Of a stretch of DNA of 46,847 nucleotides, positions 13,152 to 22,258 are shown piece after piece. The stretch is from an uncultured bacterium (GTDB taxonomy: Bacteria > Myxococcota_A > UBA9042 > PHBI01), in NCBI GenBank assembly GCA_938040325.1, contig CALHXW010000001.1, positions 1 through 46,847 on the forward strand, in the 5' to 3' direction. Positions within the stretch are counted from its first letter, which is position 1, and each line of letters starts with the position of its first letter. Position numbers and translations under genes: made by a program. Below the pieces are notes generated by a model that saw nothing but the letters and a program-made list of their open reading frames with translations, was not told where the DNA came from and did no database searches.

Positions 13152-13514
13152 CAACCCTGAGTTTCCCCAACGCCTGCTAATGCCCGTTAGGCTAGTCCCA
13201 AAATAGGCGCTGCTTTCGAGCAAGGCGAAGGCGATCTGCTTGCCAGCGGCGTCCGCTGAACGAGGGCGATGCGTGCATCGTCGAGTTCAGGTGAGCGACG
13301 CGAACGCACGGACGTCGCTGGCGAGGGCATCGCCAACGCTTCGCCCGGCCCCGAAGCCGTGTCGGTCCCGACCGGCGCTACGCGCGTTTGCCCGGCCGCT
13401 CCGACAGCGAGTCGAAGCGAACGGGCGCCGCAGGATGGCCTGCGTGTTGGGTCGCGCGGACAGGCGAACACGACGGTGGGGTTTCACCGCGTCCGCCGCC
13501 GCACCGGCGCGTCG
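13152..13514. other. Convergent gap grpE/sigma factor
   Basis: This 363-bp gap is between convergent genes. A MITE-like copy occupies 13193 to about 13340. The remainder to the sigma factor stop (13515) is GC-rich sequence in which I find no gene, terminator or recognisable right end of the element. Confidence 0.55.
13193..13340. mobile_element. MITE-like element B (right end lost)
   Basis: The left end TAGTCCCAAAATAGGCGCT is followed by the interior shared with E1: CTTGCCAGCGGCGTCCGCTG, the central palindrome GATGCGTGCATC, and GGACGTCGCTGGCGAGG. Similarity stops near 13340, so the right terminal repeat is missing or eroded. It lies 42 bp after the grpE stop and does not provide a stop codon. 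Confidence 0.65.
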
Positions 13515-15023
<1,509 letters not shown>

Positions 15024-15213
15024 ACCTTCTCCTTCCGGGGGTGGGCCACCGAGCAGTGCTCTGTGCAAGACCGATACCAGTTCGACCATGACGCACTGCG
15101 TCACCGCCGTGCGCCCGGCTCAACCGCCGGTCAAGACGGCGTGCGTCATGAAAGTAGCGGTGTCCGATTGAGCCTTGGCCGGCCGAAAAGCGGGATCTGC
15201 GCGCCGATTTCGC

Positions 15214-15232
15214 GACACGGATGTCATGCCCC
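15214..15232. repeat. 19-bp regulatory repeat, copy 1
   Basis: GACACGGATGTCATGCCCC is identical to the copy at 15314-15332 and contains the dyad GACA-CGGA-TGTC. The exact identity and 100-bp start-to-start spacing in a divergent promoter region suggest paired operator sites. Confidence 0.5.
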
Positions 15233-15285
15233 GGCAAAGCGACACCTCGACTGCGCAGCCCGGAACCCCCAAACCACCTACAGCA

Positions 15286-15332
15286 TTGACCTTTTCAACC
15301 GTGCGCCAGCTATGACACGGATGTCATGCCCC
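15286..15332 (+). promoter_or_regulatory. Promoter candidate with 19-bp repeat copy 2 on its -10
   Basis: TTGACC (15286-15291) and TATGAC (15311-15316) are 19 bp apart, or 18 bp if the -10 is read as CTATGA. The second repeat GACACGGATGTCATGCCCC (15314-15332) starts inside this -10, and here the dyad extends to ATGACA-CGGA-TGTCAT. A protein bound at the dyad would control transcription toward the gene at 15509. The spacer is longer than ideal. Confidence 0.35.
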
Positions 15333-15508
15333 CTTGCGATACCGCGTCGGCACGGTATGATTGGCGCCTGAATGGGCAGCGAAACCTGAGCGGACGACAC
15401 CGCGCGACTCCTGAGCGCGCGTCGCGGCCCTCCGGATGAGAGGTCCGGCCCTCACCGCGAGCGAAGTTCCTCCTCCCCTGTACCTCTCGTCCAACACTGG
15501 AGACGTCC

Positions 15509-16339
15509 TTGATCTGGGTCGCACTTGTTCTCGTCGTGATTGCGGTGGTGCTCTTCGTCATGTCAGGCAAAGCCTCGACCAAAGGGCACCACATCCAGGC
15601 TACCGACACATCGAAGGTCGGCGACCTGGTCTCTCTGGTGCGAGAGATCGCCGCCGAGATGCCTGGCACCGGGACCGGCTTCACCGAGTATTGTGAGCTG
15701 AAGGGCACGATCGCGTGTGACGAGCCGATCCGCGGTGAGCTTAGCGATGAGCTGGTCGCGATCTGCGACACCCGCGTGGAGCGTGTGATCGAGCGTCAGC
15801 ACGAGAAGCGCGACGAGCAGGGCAACGTGCGAACGGAGTGGAAGAAAGAGACAGAAACCGTCAGCTCGAACCGCCGTGTCGCCCCACTCTTTGTCGACGA
15901 CGGAACGGGTCGAATCCGTGTGAAGGAGACCAAAAAGGACATTGAGCTGGTCAAGGTCGTCGATCGATTCGAGCCGGCAAGCGCCATCGAGCAGTCCGGC
16001 GGTGGGCAGGTCACGCTCACCCTTGGCAAGTTCCAGCTCTCGGTCGGCGGACGAGCCGCAAGCTCGGGATCGCGCACCCTTGGCTACCACTTCACCGAGT
16101 CGGTCTTGCCCATCGGACGTCGGGTGTATGCGCTCGGCGAGGTTGCCGACAGCGACGACGAGGGCCTGGTGCTTCGCCGCCCGACAGGCGAGCAAAAGAA
16201 GCGGCCGTTCATGCTCTCGCTGAAGACCGAAGAAGAGCTCGTGACAGCCTCTGCCAAGTCCGCAAAGACGCTTAAGATTGTCGCGGCTTGCTTGGCTGCC
16301 GTAGGCGTCGCGCTCGCGATCTGGCATGTCGTGAGCTAG
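15509..16339 (+). CDS. GIDE-domain membrane protein (MULAN-like, no RING)
   Basis: This 276-residue protein has an N-terminal membrane helix (IWVALVLVVIAVVLFVMSG), a soluble region with the GIDE/MULAN pattern, and a C-terminal helix (LKIVAACLAAVGVALAIW). Family features are the CELKGTIACDEPIRGELSDE start, the CDTRVERVIERQHE strand with a WKKETETVSSNRRVAPLFVDDGTGRIRV block, and the late beta segment TLGYHFTESVLPIGRRVYALGEV. In eukaryotes this topology occurs in the mitochondrial E3 ligase MUL1/MULAN, whose RING finger follows the second helix; here the protein ends there, so no ligase activity is implied. Such proteins are widespread in bacteria without a known role. The start is TTG at 15509; no in-frame ATG fits. 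The TAG stop comes from repeat element C. Confidence 0.75.
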   Translation: MIWVALVLVVIAVVLFVMSGKASTKGHHIQATDTSKVGDLVSLVREIAAEMPGTGTGFTEYCELKGTIACDEPIRGELSDELVAICDTRVERVIERQHEKRDEQGNVRTEWKKETETVSSNRRVAPLFVDDGTGRIRVKETKKDIELVKVVDRFEPASAIEQSGGGQVTLTLGKFQLSVGGRAASSGSRTLGYHFTESVLPIGRRVYALGEVADSDDEGLVLRRPTGEQKKRPFMLSLKTEEELVTASAKSAKTLKIVAACLAAVGVALAIWHVVS

Positions 16340-16442
16340 TCCCAAATCGTGCATCGTCGAGTTCAGGTGAGCGAAGCGAACGCACGGACGTCGCTGGCGA
16401 GGCGATCGCCAAAGCCGGAAAGAGCGCTTGTTTTGGGGGCTA
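16337..16442. mobile_element. MITE-like element C (internally deleted)
   Basis: This 106-bp element starts with a shortened left end (TAGTCCCAAATCGTGCATCG) and ends AGCGCTTGTTTTGGGGGCTA, flanked by TA. The interior from GTGCATCGTCGAGTTCAG to GGCGAGGCGATCGCC matches B and E1; the left quarter is deleted. Its first bases are the TAG stop of the GIDE-domain gene. Unlike the other copies it lies between two genes on the same strand. Confidence 0.7.
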
Positions 16443-16700
16443 GTCGCAAGACGGGTGAGATTAACCTGTTCGGGCTGCTAGGGCCTTCAGATGGCTTGGC
16501 GGTCTGCCCCCGCCGACGTCGTCCGATCCCAGCGGCTTGGACGTGGACCAAATGCATCTCCGTCCTTCTTGCGTCGCTCGCATCGTTGGCACGCGAAGAC
16601 CGGGCAAAGAGCCCCTCGAACCCTGCACCGTGCCATGCCCGTTCGTCCGAACGCGCGGTCCGCGTTGCACCGAGCTCTGCGCCAGCGTTAGACTCGCGCC
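16340..16700. other. Gap before the Cys-rich lipoprotein gene
   Basis: This 361-bp gap contains element C at its start. The remaining 258 bp hold no recognisable gene. A possible promoter, TTGCAC (16665-16670) and TAGACT (16689-16694) with 18-bp spacing, ends 6 bp before the ATG at 16701, which would make the downstream mRNA almost leaderless. Confidence 0.4.
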
Positions 16701-18515
16701 ATGCGACTGCCCACATCACACCACAGCCATCTTCTCCGTCAGCTGAGCGCGCCACTTGCCGGTGCGCTCGCGTGTCTTGCCTTGGCGGCGTGCCCGCCGA
16801 CGGACCCGCCCGAGGACACTGTTGAGCCCGACGGCGACGTCACCGAGGTGGCCGAGACGACCCCGCCTGACTCCACGCTTCCCACCGACTGCGAGGTCGA
16901 CGCGGACTGCATCCCGCCGAGCGGTGCGCCGGCTTGCAAGGCACTCAGCTGCCTTGAGGGCGAGTGCGTGAGCGTCAGCATCGAGGACGGCCTGGTCTGT
17001 GACGATGACAATCCATGCACCCCGAGCTCCGCGTGCGCTGACGGCGTCTGCGTGGCCGACGACGATCCGTGCGACGACAACAACCCATGCACCACCGACG
17101 CGTGCGACCCCGCCAATGGCTGTGTCAACACTAACAACCAGCTCCCGTGTGACGACGGGGATGCCTGCACGACCGGGGACGCGTGTCGCTCGGGAAGCTG
17201 TCAGGGTGACCCGGCCGACTGCGATGACAACAACGCCTGCACCGAAGACCTCTGCAGTGGCGAGACAGGCTGCAGCTACCAGCCCATCGAGGGTGGCTGT
17301 GACGACGACAACGCATGCACCACCAACGACACTTGCCTCGACGGTGCGTGCCAACCAGGCGCTCCGCTGACGTGTGGCGACCCGAACGACCCGTGCCAGA
17401 CCTCCAGCTGCGATCCCCAAGCCGGCTGCATGGTCGAGATCTTTGAGGGCCCGTGCGACGACGGCAACGTCTGCACTGAAAACGACACCTGTACGCAGGG
17501 GATCTGCACCGGCAGCGTCCTCGAGTGCGACGACAACAACCCGTGCACCGACGACTACTGTGACGCAACGGACGGCTGCACACAGGTCAACAACCTCCTG
17601 CCGTGCAGCGATGGGGACCCGTGCACCATCGATGATGTCTGCGCGGGCGGCGTCTGTGGCGGTGGCGGTGCCAACCCGTTGTGCTGCACAAGCGCCGCTG
17701 ACTGCGACGACGAGGACAGCTGCACCACCGACGACTGCGTCAACGGCATGTGCAGCGCCACGCCGCTCGACTGCGATGATGGTGTTGCCTGCACCGCCGA
17801 CGCCTGCGACGACGGCGGGTGTGTCTTCACGCCCTTTGGCCCTGTCTCGGACACGCCCGAGATCTTCGACAGCCTTGAGAGCGGACTCGGCGCATGGACG
17901 ATCGTGAGCAACAACCCGACCGTCACCTGGCAAGCCGACACGAGCTTTGCTGCCGACGGCGCGACCAGCCTCTACTGCGGCGACCCGACGGTCTACACCT
18001 ACGACGCCGGTCTGACCGTCGCGAGCGCAAGTCGCACGGTCATCGTTCCGCCAGGCGCTGCCGCGCTCACGTTCTCGGCGCGCGGCGAGCTGGCGGAGAA
18101 CGTTAGCTGCCTCTACGACGTTGTCCGCATCTACGTGGACGGCACAGAGCTCTCACCGCCGCTATGCGCGCTCACCGCCGAGTGGGTCGAGCATACCTAC
18201 GACGTGTCCGAGTGGGCCGGGCTTGGGGTCCAGCTGACCTTTGAGTTCGATACCTTCGACGATCAGAGCAACAACGCCGCTGGCGTTTGGATCGACAGCC
18301 TCGCGGTGGCGACGGACTCGACGCTCAGCTGCTGCACGGACAACACCGAGTGCAGCGGAGGCGTCGGATGTCAGGCCGAGCTCTGCAGCCCCGTCGCGTT
18401 CGACTGCCGACCAGACGATCCGGCCGTGCTCTGCGACGATGGCGACCCGTGCACCGCCGACAGCTGCATGGCTGACGGTACCTGCAGCTCCACTCCCATC
18501 CCCGGCTGCCCTTGA
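16701..18515 (+). CDS. Lipoprotein with Cys/Asp-rich (Dickkopf-like) repeats and jelly-roll domain
   Basis: A 604-residue surface-type lipoprotein. The signal peptide ends in the lipobox LALAAC with Cys31, followed by an acidic linker. Residues about 55-375 carry eleven short repeats, and a twelfth lies near the C-terminus, of the form C-D-D-(G/N/D)-(D/N)-x-C-T-x-x-x-C (for example CDDGDACTTGDAC and CDDNNACTEDLC). The spacing and acidic residues suggest disulphide-bonded, cation-binding knots like the Cys-rich repeats common in Myxococcota-type genomes. Residues about 390-545 (ESGLGAWTIVSNNPTVTWQ ... GVWIDSLAV) look like a carbohydrate- or protein-binding jelly roll of the MAM/immune-inhibitor-A type. 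No catalytic site is visible. The TGA stop overlaps the TTG start of the TPR gene (TTGA). The role (adhesion or surface scaffolding) is inference. Confidence 0.8.
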   Translation: MRLPTSHHSHLLRQLSAPLAGALACLALAACPPTDPPEDTVEPDGDVTEVAETTPPDSTLPTDCEVDADCIPPSGAPACKALSCLEGECVSVSIEDGLVCDDDNPCTPSSACADGVCVADDDPCDDNNPCTTDACDPANGCVNTNNQLPCDDGDACTTGDACRSGSCQGDPADCDDNNACTEDLCSGETGCSYQPIEGGCDDDNACTTNDTCLDGACQPGAPLTCGDPNDPCQTSSCDPQAGCMVEIFEGPCDDGNVCTENDTCTQGICTGSVLECDDNNPCTDDYCDATDGCTQVNNLLPCSDGDPCTIDDVCAGGVCGGGGANPLCCTSAADCDDEDSCTTDDCVNGMCSATPLDCDDGVACTADACDDGGCVFTPFGPVSDTPEIFDSLESGLGAWTIVSNNPTVTWQADTSFAADGATSLYCGDPTVYTYDAGLTVASASRTVIVPPGAAALTFSARGELAENVSCLYDVVRIYVDGTELSPPLCALTAEWVEHTYDVSEWAGLGVQLTFEFDTFDDQSNNAAGVWIDSLAVATDSTLSCCTDNTECSGGVGCQAELCSPVAFDCRPDDPAVLCDDGDPCTADSCMADGTCSSTPIPGCP

Positions 18516-19279
18516 CCGACGCGATCGAGACCCTGCGGGCCCGCGCGAATGCGCGTCCCGGCGACCCAGTCTGCCGGGCCCGGCTCGCCCTAGCTCTACC
18601 CGTTGGTCCAGAGCGTGACGCCGTCGTGGCAAGGACCATCGCGCTGTGCGACCTCTCGCTAGAGCTCGGCGCCATCAGCGCGGTCGAAGAGGCTGTGGCT
18701 CTCATGCGCAGTGACGAGCCTAGTCCCTGGGATATCCTCGCGGCACGGGCGCTGATCCACCGCGGAAAGGTCGACGAAGCGGAAGTCGAGCTCAGCACCA
18801 TTGTCGAGCGATACCCGCGCAACGTCGACGCGCGTACTTGGCTTGCGGTCTTGAGCCTTGGCGCCGCCGATCCCCAACGTGCGCGTCTCGTGATCGAGCC
18901 GGTCGCTGCCGAGAGCCCCGATGCCGCCTGCTGCTACCTGCAGGCCTTGCTTGCCGTCGACCAAGCCACCGAGGCGCTCGAGTTCGGCAAGGCCCAGCTG
19001 CAAGTCACTCCCGACGACGCACGACTGCATCAGCTCCTTGGGACGGCCTACATCTCAACAGGCGACGCTGGAGCGGCGATCGCGGCGTATAGCGAATCGC
19101 TCCGGCTCGACCCGGCCCAGCGCGCCGGGCACTACAACCTCGCGACGGCCTTTGCGATCGCCGGCTCGATGCCCGCTGCGCTGGGCGTCGTCGACGCTGG
19201 GCTTGAGCAGCACCCTGACGACGCCCAGCTCGTTGCCCTCGCGCAGAAGATCCGCGCCCAGCTCGAGCCGTCGGCGTGA
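18512..19279 (+). CDS. Tetratricopeptide repeat protein
   Basis: A 255-residue, all-helical protein with tandem TPR-like pairs. The clearest are RALIHRGKVDEAEVELSTIVERYP (near residue 80), LLGTAYISTGDAGAAIAAYSESLRLDP (near 173) and HYNLATAFAIAGSMPAALGVVDAGLEQHP (near 208). TPRs form protein-binding superhelices; the partner is unknown. There is no signal peptide, so it is probably cytoplasmic. The TTG start overlaps the stop of the lipoprotein gene by 4 bp, so translation is probably coupled, although one product is exported and the other apparently is not. It is followed 28 bp later by the MBL-fold gene. Confidence 0.8.
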   Translation: MTDAIETLRARANARPGDPVCRARLALALPVGPERDAVVARTIALCDLSLELGAISAVEEAVALMRSDEPSPWDILAARALIHRGKVDEAEVELSTIVERYPRNVDARTWLAVLSLGAADPQRARLVIEPVAAESPDAACCYLQALLAVDQATEALEFGKAQLQVTPDDARLHQLLGTAYISTGDAGAAIAAYSESLRLDPAQRAGHYNLATAFAIAGSMPAALGVVDAGLEQHPDDAQLVALAQKIRAQLEPSA

Positions 19280-19307
19280 CCCAGACCCACCACCTTGGAG
19301 CCGCTTG

Positions 19308-20048
19308 ATGGCCTATTTTCAGTTTCTTGGGACCGGCCCTTCGACGCCAATCACCGACGCCAGTGGTCGCAACTATCGCCGGCGTTCGTCAGCCCTCATT
19401 CAGCACATCGCCACCTACATCCTCATCGATGCGACCCACGACTTCGACGAGCAGGCAGAGGTCGCGCTGTCGATCACTGGAGTGGTCGTCGTGAACCCGA
19501 GCCGCGACGCCGCTGGCGGTCTCGGCAACCTCGACCGCTGGGTGGAGACCCAGACGCCTTTCTACGCGCCGCGGGCGCTCTTCAAAGAGGTCAAGAAGCG
19601 CTACGGGCCATTCAAGCAGCTCGTGCATGTACCCGCGGAGCCTGGAGAGACCATCACGGCCGGCGACCTCACGCTGACGTCCTTTCGCCTCGACACCGGC
19701 AGCAAGAACAAGGACGAGCAGCTCGCCTTTGGCTACCGCTTTGACAACGGCAAGAAGAAGGTGACGTACGCCTCCGACTTCAAGCACATCCCCGACACCG
19801 CGGCACCGTACTTCTCCGACAACGAGCTCCTCGTGGTCGATGCCGCAGGCTGGGACAAGGATCTCCCCACCCACCGCGGCGCCCTCAACCACCTCGGCAG
19901 CTATGTCGAAGCCAACAACGACCGCGTCGTCTTCACCGACATTGGCCGCGCCGCGCCGCCCCACACGCTCGCAAGCGCCGCCGTTCGACGCATGAGCCAC
20001 AAGGCCGACGTCGCGTTCGACTTCATGAAGCTGCCGCTCGGGCGCTAG
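19308..20048 (+). CDS. Metallo-beta-lactamase-fold protein lacking the metal motif
   Basis: The 246 residues follow the layout of PhnP-type MBL-fold hydrolases: FLGTGPSTPITD at the start, ILIDATHDF, then VTYASDFKHIPDTA, ELLVVDAAGWDKDLPTHRGALNHL and VVFTDIGR. At the position where the family has T-H-x-H-x-D-H after a beta strand, this protein reads VVVVNPSRDAAGGLGNL. The trailing GGL is kept but all three His residues are gone. The later THISH-like block is TDIGR, without its His, while PTHRG is kept. It is therefore probably a non-catalytic or differently acting member; an alternative metal site is possible. The ATG at 19308 is chosen because the fold begins there, with TTGGAG 11 bp upstream; the frame is open further upstream without homology. 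Its TAG stop lies in repeat element D. Confidence 0.75.
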   Translation: MAYFQFLGTGPSTPITDASGRNYRRRSSALIQHIATYILIDATHDFDEQAEVALSITGVVVVNPSRDAAGGLGNLDRWVETQTPFYAPRALFKEVKKRYGPFKQLVHVPAEPGETITAGDLTLTSFRLDTGSKNKDEQLAFGYRFDNGKKKVTYASDFKHIPDTAAPYFSDNELLVVDAAGWDKDLPTHRGALNHLGSYVEANNDRVVFTDIGRAAPPHTLASAAVRRMSHKADVAFDFMKLPLGR

Positions 20049-20165
20049 CCCCAAATCAGGCGCTAGTCCTAAAACAAGCGCTAGTTTCGAGCGAGGCGAA
20101 CGAGGTGCGCATCACAGCGGCGTCGGGCAGACGACGGCGATGCGTGCATCGTCGAGTTCGGGTGT
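20046..20165. mobile_element. MITE-like element D (nested left ends)
   Basis: The left-end sequence TAGCCCCAAATCAGGCGC (20046) is followed at 20064 by a second left end, TAGTCCTAAAACAAGCGCT, so one copy seems to have inserted at the edge of another. The interior GCGATGCGTGCATCGTCGAG matches the family; the right terminal repeat is not recognisable. The first TAG is the stop codon of the MBL-fold gene. The opposing gene also ends in a TAG (20183-20181) where a right end would be expected, but the terminal repeat there is too degraded to assign. Confidence 0.6.
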
Positions 20166-20180
20166 CCTGCTCTCAAACCG

Positions 20181-20933
20181 CTAGCGGTGCCGGCGTCGCC
20201 CTGTTCGTCGCTGGGGTGGCTCAAGCGTGACGTCCGGTCGGTAGAGAACGGCGGTCTTGCCAATGCGCTGGACGAGCTGGCTGCCGGTCGCCCAGGCAAT
20301 GTCGCGGGCGATCGCCGCCTTGTCGAGCTTGCACTGGGGCGTGAGCTTGGCCTTGATGAGACCGTGGCGCTCGACCGCCTGCCGCGCGGTCTCGACGACC
20401 TCCGGCGTGAGTCCGGAGCGGCCGATCAACACGGTCGGCTCGATGTCGTGGGCCAGCCCACGCAAGCGCTTGCGCGTGGCGTTGTCGAGCTTCGCGCGAC
20501 GACGCCCACGAACAAGCGTCAGCACGCCGTCGGTCACGGCGTGGATGTTCTGCAGATCGAAGATCGGTCCCAACACGTTCGCCATTTCCTTGGCGTGCTG
20601 GGTGGTCGGTGCGTCTTCCGGCAGGACGAACACGACCGTGCCGTCAGACCGAACGCTGCTCAACGCGGCGATGAGCTCCTCGCCGACCAGTGGCGACGGC
20701 CAGCTCACGCCCGAGAGGATCAGTGCGTCGAGTGGCTCTGCCGGTGCTCCCAGATCCCCGAGCGGCGGGGGCGCGTCAAGCGCGACACCCCCGCGCTGCG
20801 CGATGGCGGCGACAAGCGCCGGTCGGGGCGCGTCGGTGGAGTCTCCGAACGTGCCGACACGTGCGCCATCCTCAAGCTCAATGAGGTTGAGCAGCCTGCG
20901 AACAACGAGAGTTTCTGGAGTTTGGTCAGCCAT
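20181..20933 (-). CDS. CRS1/YhbY RNA-binding domain protein with N-terminal extension
   Basis: The C-terminal ~95 residues form a CRS1-YhbY domain (KLDNATRKRLRGLAHDIEPTVLIGRSGLTPEVVETARQAVERHGLIKAKL), which binds rRNA and associates with pre-50S particles in YhbY. It keeps the GRSGLT loop (GKxGLT in E. coli) and the ATGSQLVQRIGKTAVLYR strand. E. coli YhbY has about 97 residues; this 250-residue protein has an extra N-terminal ~150 residues with an alternating alpha/beta pattern (ALVAAIAQRGGVALDAP, DALILSGVSWP, DGTVVFVLPED) resembling a Rossmann-like fold of unknown function. The ATG at 20933 is chosen because recognisable sequence begins there. It follows the viaA-like gene by 56 bp, so it is probably the last gene of the ravA-viaA operon. 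Confidence 0.82.
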   Translation of the reverse strand: MADQTPETLVVRRLLNLIELEDGARVGTFGDSTDAPRPALVAAIAQRGGVALDAPPPLGDLGAPAEPLDALILSGVSWPSPLVGEELIAALSSVRSDGTVVFVLPEDAPTTQHAKEMANVLGPIFDLQNIHAVTDGVLTLVRGRRRAKLDNATRKRLRGLAHDIEPTVLIGRSGLTPEVVETARQAVERHGLIKAKLTPQCKLDKAAIARDIAWATGSQLVQRIGKTAVLYRPDVTLEPPQRRTGRRRHR

Positions 20934-20989
20934 CTTGCGCCTGTCCTGGGGGGTCGGGCCCGAGGGCGTAACTGCGTTGGCCCAGGTTT

Positions 20990-22258
20990 TCAACCTATTA
21001 CCGCGTTCAAGCTCGGCAGTCCTCGGTCGTGGGCTGACGCGACGTAACACACGTCGGAGAGGTCTTCGAGCCAGCGCCCATGACGTCCTACGAGCGTCGT
21101 GACCAGCTGCATCCCCTTGGACTGGGCCGCTCTGAGCGCCGCGATGGTGTCGGGCCGGAGACGCCCGAGGCCGTCCGTGATCAGCACGATGTCAGCGCCG
21201 GCGAGCGCACCAGCTCGCGAGCCGAGCGCGCTGAGAAGCGGCGCATCGAGATCGGTCCCGCCGTAGAACGAGGTCATCATCACCGCAAGGAGCGCCTGCG
21301 GGTCGACGACGCCGGGGCGAAAGCGATGGCGAGCCAAGGCGTCGCGGCCGCCAAAGAGCACCACATCCACCGCCCGGCCCTCCGCCAGCAGTCGGCGAGC
21401 GATGGCGCACAGCGTAGCTTTCGCCAGGGTCTCCAAGGGTCCGCGCATACTGCCTGAGGTGTCGACACAGAGGATGGCCGGACCCGAGCGAGATGCCTGC
21501 TGGGGCTCTGGCGTTGAACCGCGCTCCTCGAAGCAGAGCAGTCGCCGCTCGATGGCGCGCGCGTAAAAGAGGTCTTCGGTCTGGTCGTCGCCAAGCAGCG
21601 CGCGGTCAGACGGCAGCGACTGGGCCACATCACCAGAGAGGGTCACCCCCACGACCTCGCCGCGCCCAGAAGCCGCCGCCAAGGTCTGACGCGACGCGCC
21701 TTCGACGTTGCCGAGCGCATCGGCGACCTCGATGAGCTCTGGGACGCGCGCGAGCGCTTCGGCGAGGACGCGGAAGTTCTCGGATAGGGCGACGTCGACC
21801 GGATCCGAGCCGCGAGGATGCCAGCTTGGCCACGGCGAGATATGCCTCAGGGCCTCGCCGAGCGAGAGGCTCTTGGTGAGTGCGTCGAACCCGGCGGCAA
21901 CGGCGGACCTGCGCGGGCTGTCAGGCGCGCGAGAGGAGGTCTGCTGCCCGTCGAGCTGCTGGCGCTCGGGTGAGCTCGCAAAGAGCCGCGCCACCATCGC
22001 CCGCGCCGTGACGATGGCCGACACCCGACTCTTGGCACAGCCCTGTCGCAGGAGCGCAAGCTCGCTTGGCAGCCGGTCGTGGAGTCCGGCAAGCGCGATG
22101 AGGTCGCGAGCCTGCGCGCCGCCGTAGAGCCAGCGAACCAGCGCGCGGTAGGTCTCCGCAACGGGCTTCGCTTGGCGGCGCAGTGCCAGCGCGGCCACGC
22201 CCTCTGGGAGCGGACCGTCGACCCACGATCGGCCCTGCCCTCGTCGACCCTCGCTCAA
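20990..22258 (-). CDS. viaA: VWA-domain protein, ViaA-like partner of RavA
   Basis: A 422-residue protein with a C-terminal von Willebrand A domain. The MIDAS motif is in ILCVDTSGSMRG near residue 263, followed by TDLDAPLLSAL and the strand DIVLITDGLG. The helical N-terminal ~250 residues (YRALVRWLYGGAQARDLIALAGL) match the ViaA/CoxE-like layout. ViaA stimulates the RavA ATPase, and in enterobacteria the pair acts at the inner membrane on respiratory complexes and influences aminoglycoside sensitivity. The start is TTG at 22258, whose bases overlap the TGA of the ATPase gene (TTGA), a tight coupling that supports a complex. The open frame extends upstream to 22315 without homology. The RavA-ViaA assignment rests on domain order and adjacency; a generic MoxR-VWA pair is the alternative. 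Confidence 0.75.
   Translation of the reverse strand: MSEGRRGQGRSWVDGPLPEGVAALALRRQAKPVAETYRALVRWLYGGAQARDLIALAGLHDRLPSELALLRQGCAKSRVSAIVTARAMVARLFASSPERQQLDGQQTSSRAPDSPRRSAVAAGFDALTKSLSLGEALRHISPWPSWHPRGSDPVDVALSENFRVLAEALARVPELIEVADALGNVEGASRQTLAAASGRGEVVGVTLSGDVAQSLPSDRALLGDDQTEDLFYARAIERRLLCFEERGSTPEPQQASRSGPAILCVDTSGSMRGPLETLAKATLCAIARRLLAEGRAVDVVLFGGRDALARHRFRPGVVDPQALLAVMMTSFYGGTDLDAPLLSALGSRAGALAGADIVLITDGLGRLRPDTIAALRAAQSKGMQLVTTLVGRHGRWLEDLSDVCYVASAHDRGLPSLNAVIG

Larger units (their letters stand above)
15024..15508. other. Divergent regulatory gap
   Basis: This 485-bp gap lies between the divergent sigma factor and GIDE-domain genes. It contains two identical 19-bp repeats spaced exactly 100 bp apart and a promoter candidate overlapping the second. 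No gene is supported. The long open frames here are read-through of the neighbouring coding frames. Confidence 0.55.

Noticed and set aside
16980-18500. Regularly spaced repeats resembling a CRISPR array
   Set aside because: The periodic units are in-frame codons for Cys/Asp-rich protein repeats; they vary in sequence and lack constant repeats with unique spacers.
20046-20183. The yhbY-domain gene's TAG as a fifth stop supplied by an element end
   Set aside because: Only CTAG is shared with the expected right end; the adjacent terminal repeat is not recognisable, so I did not count it.
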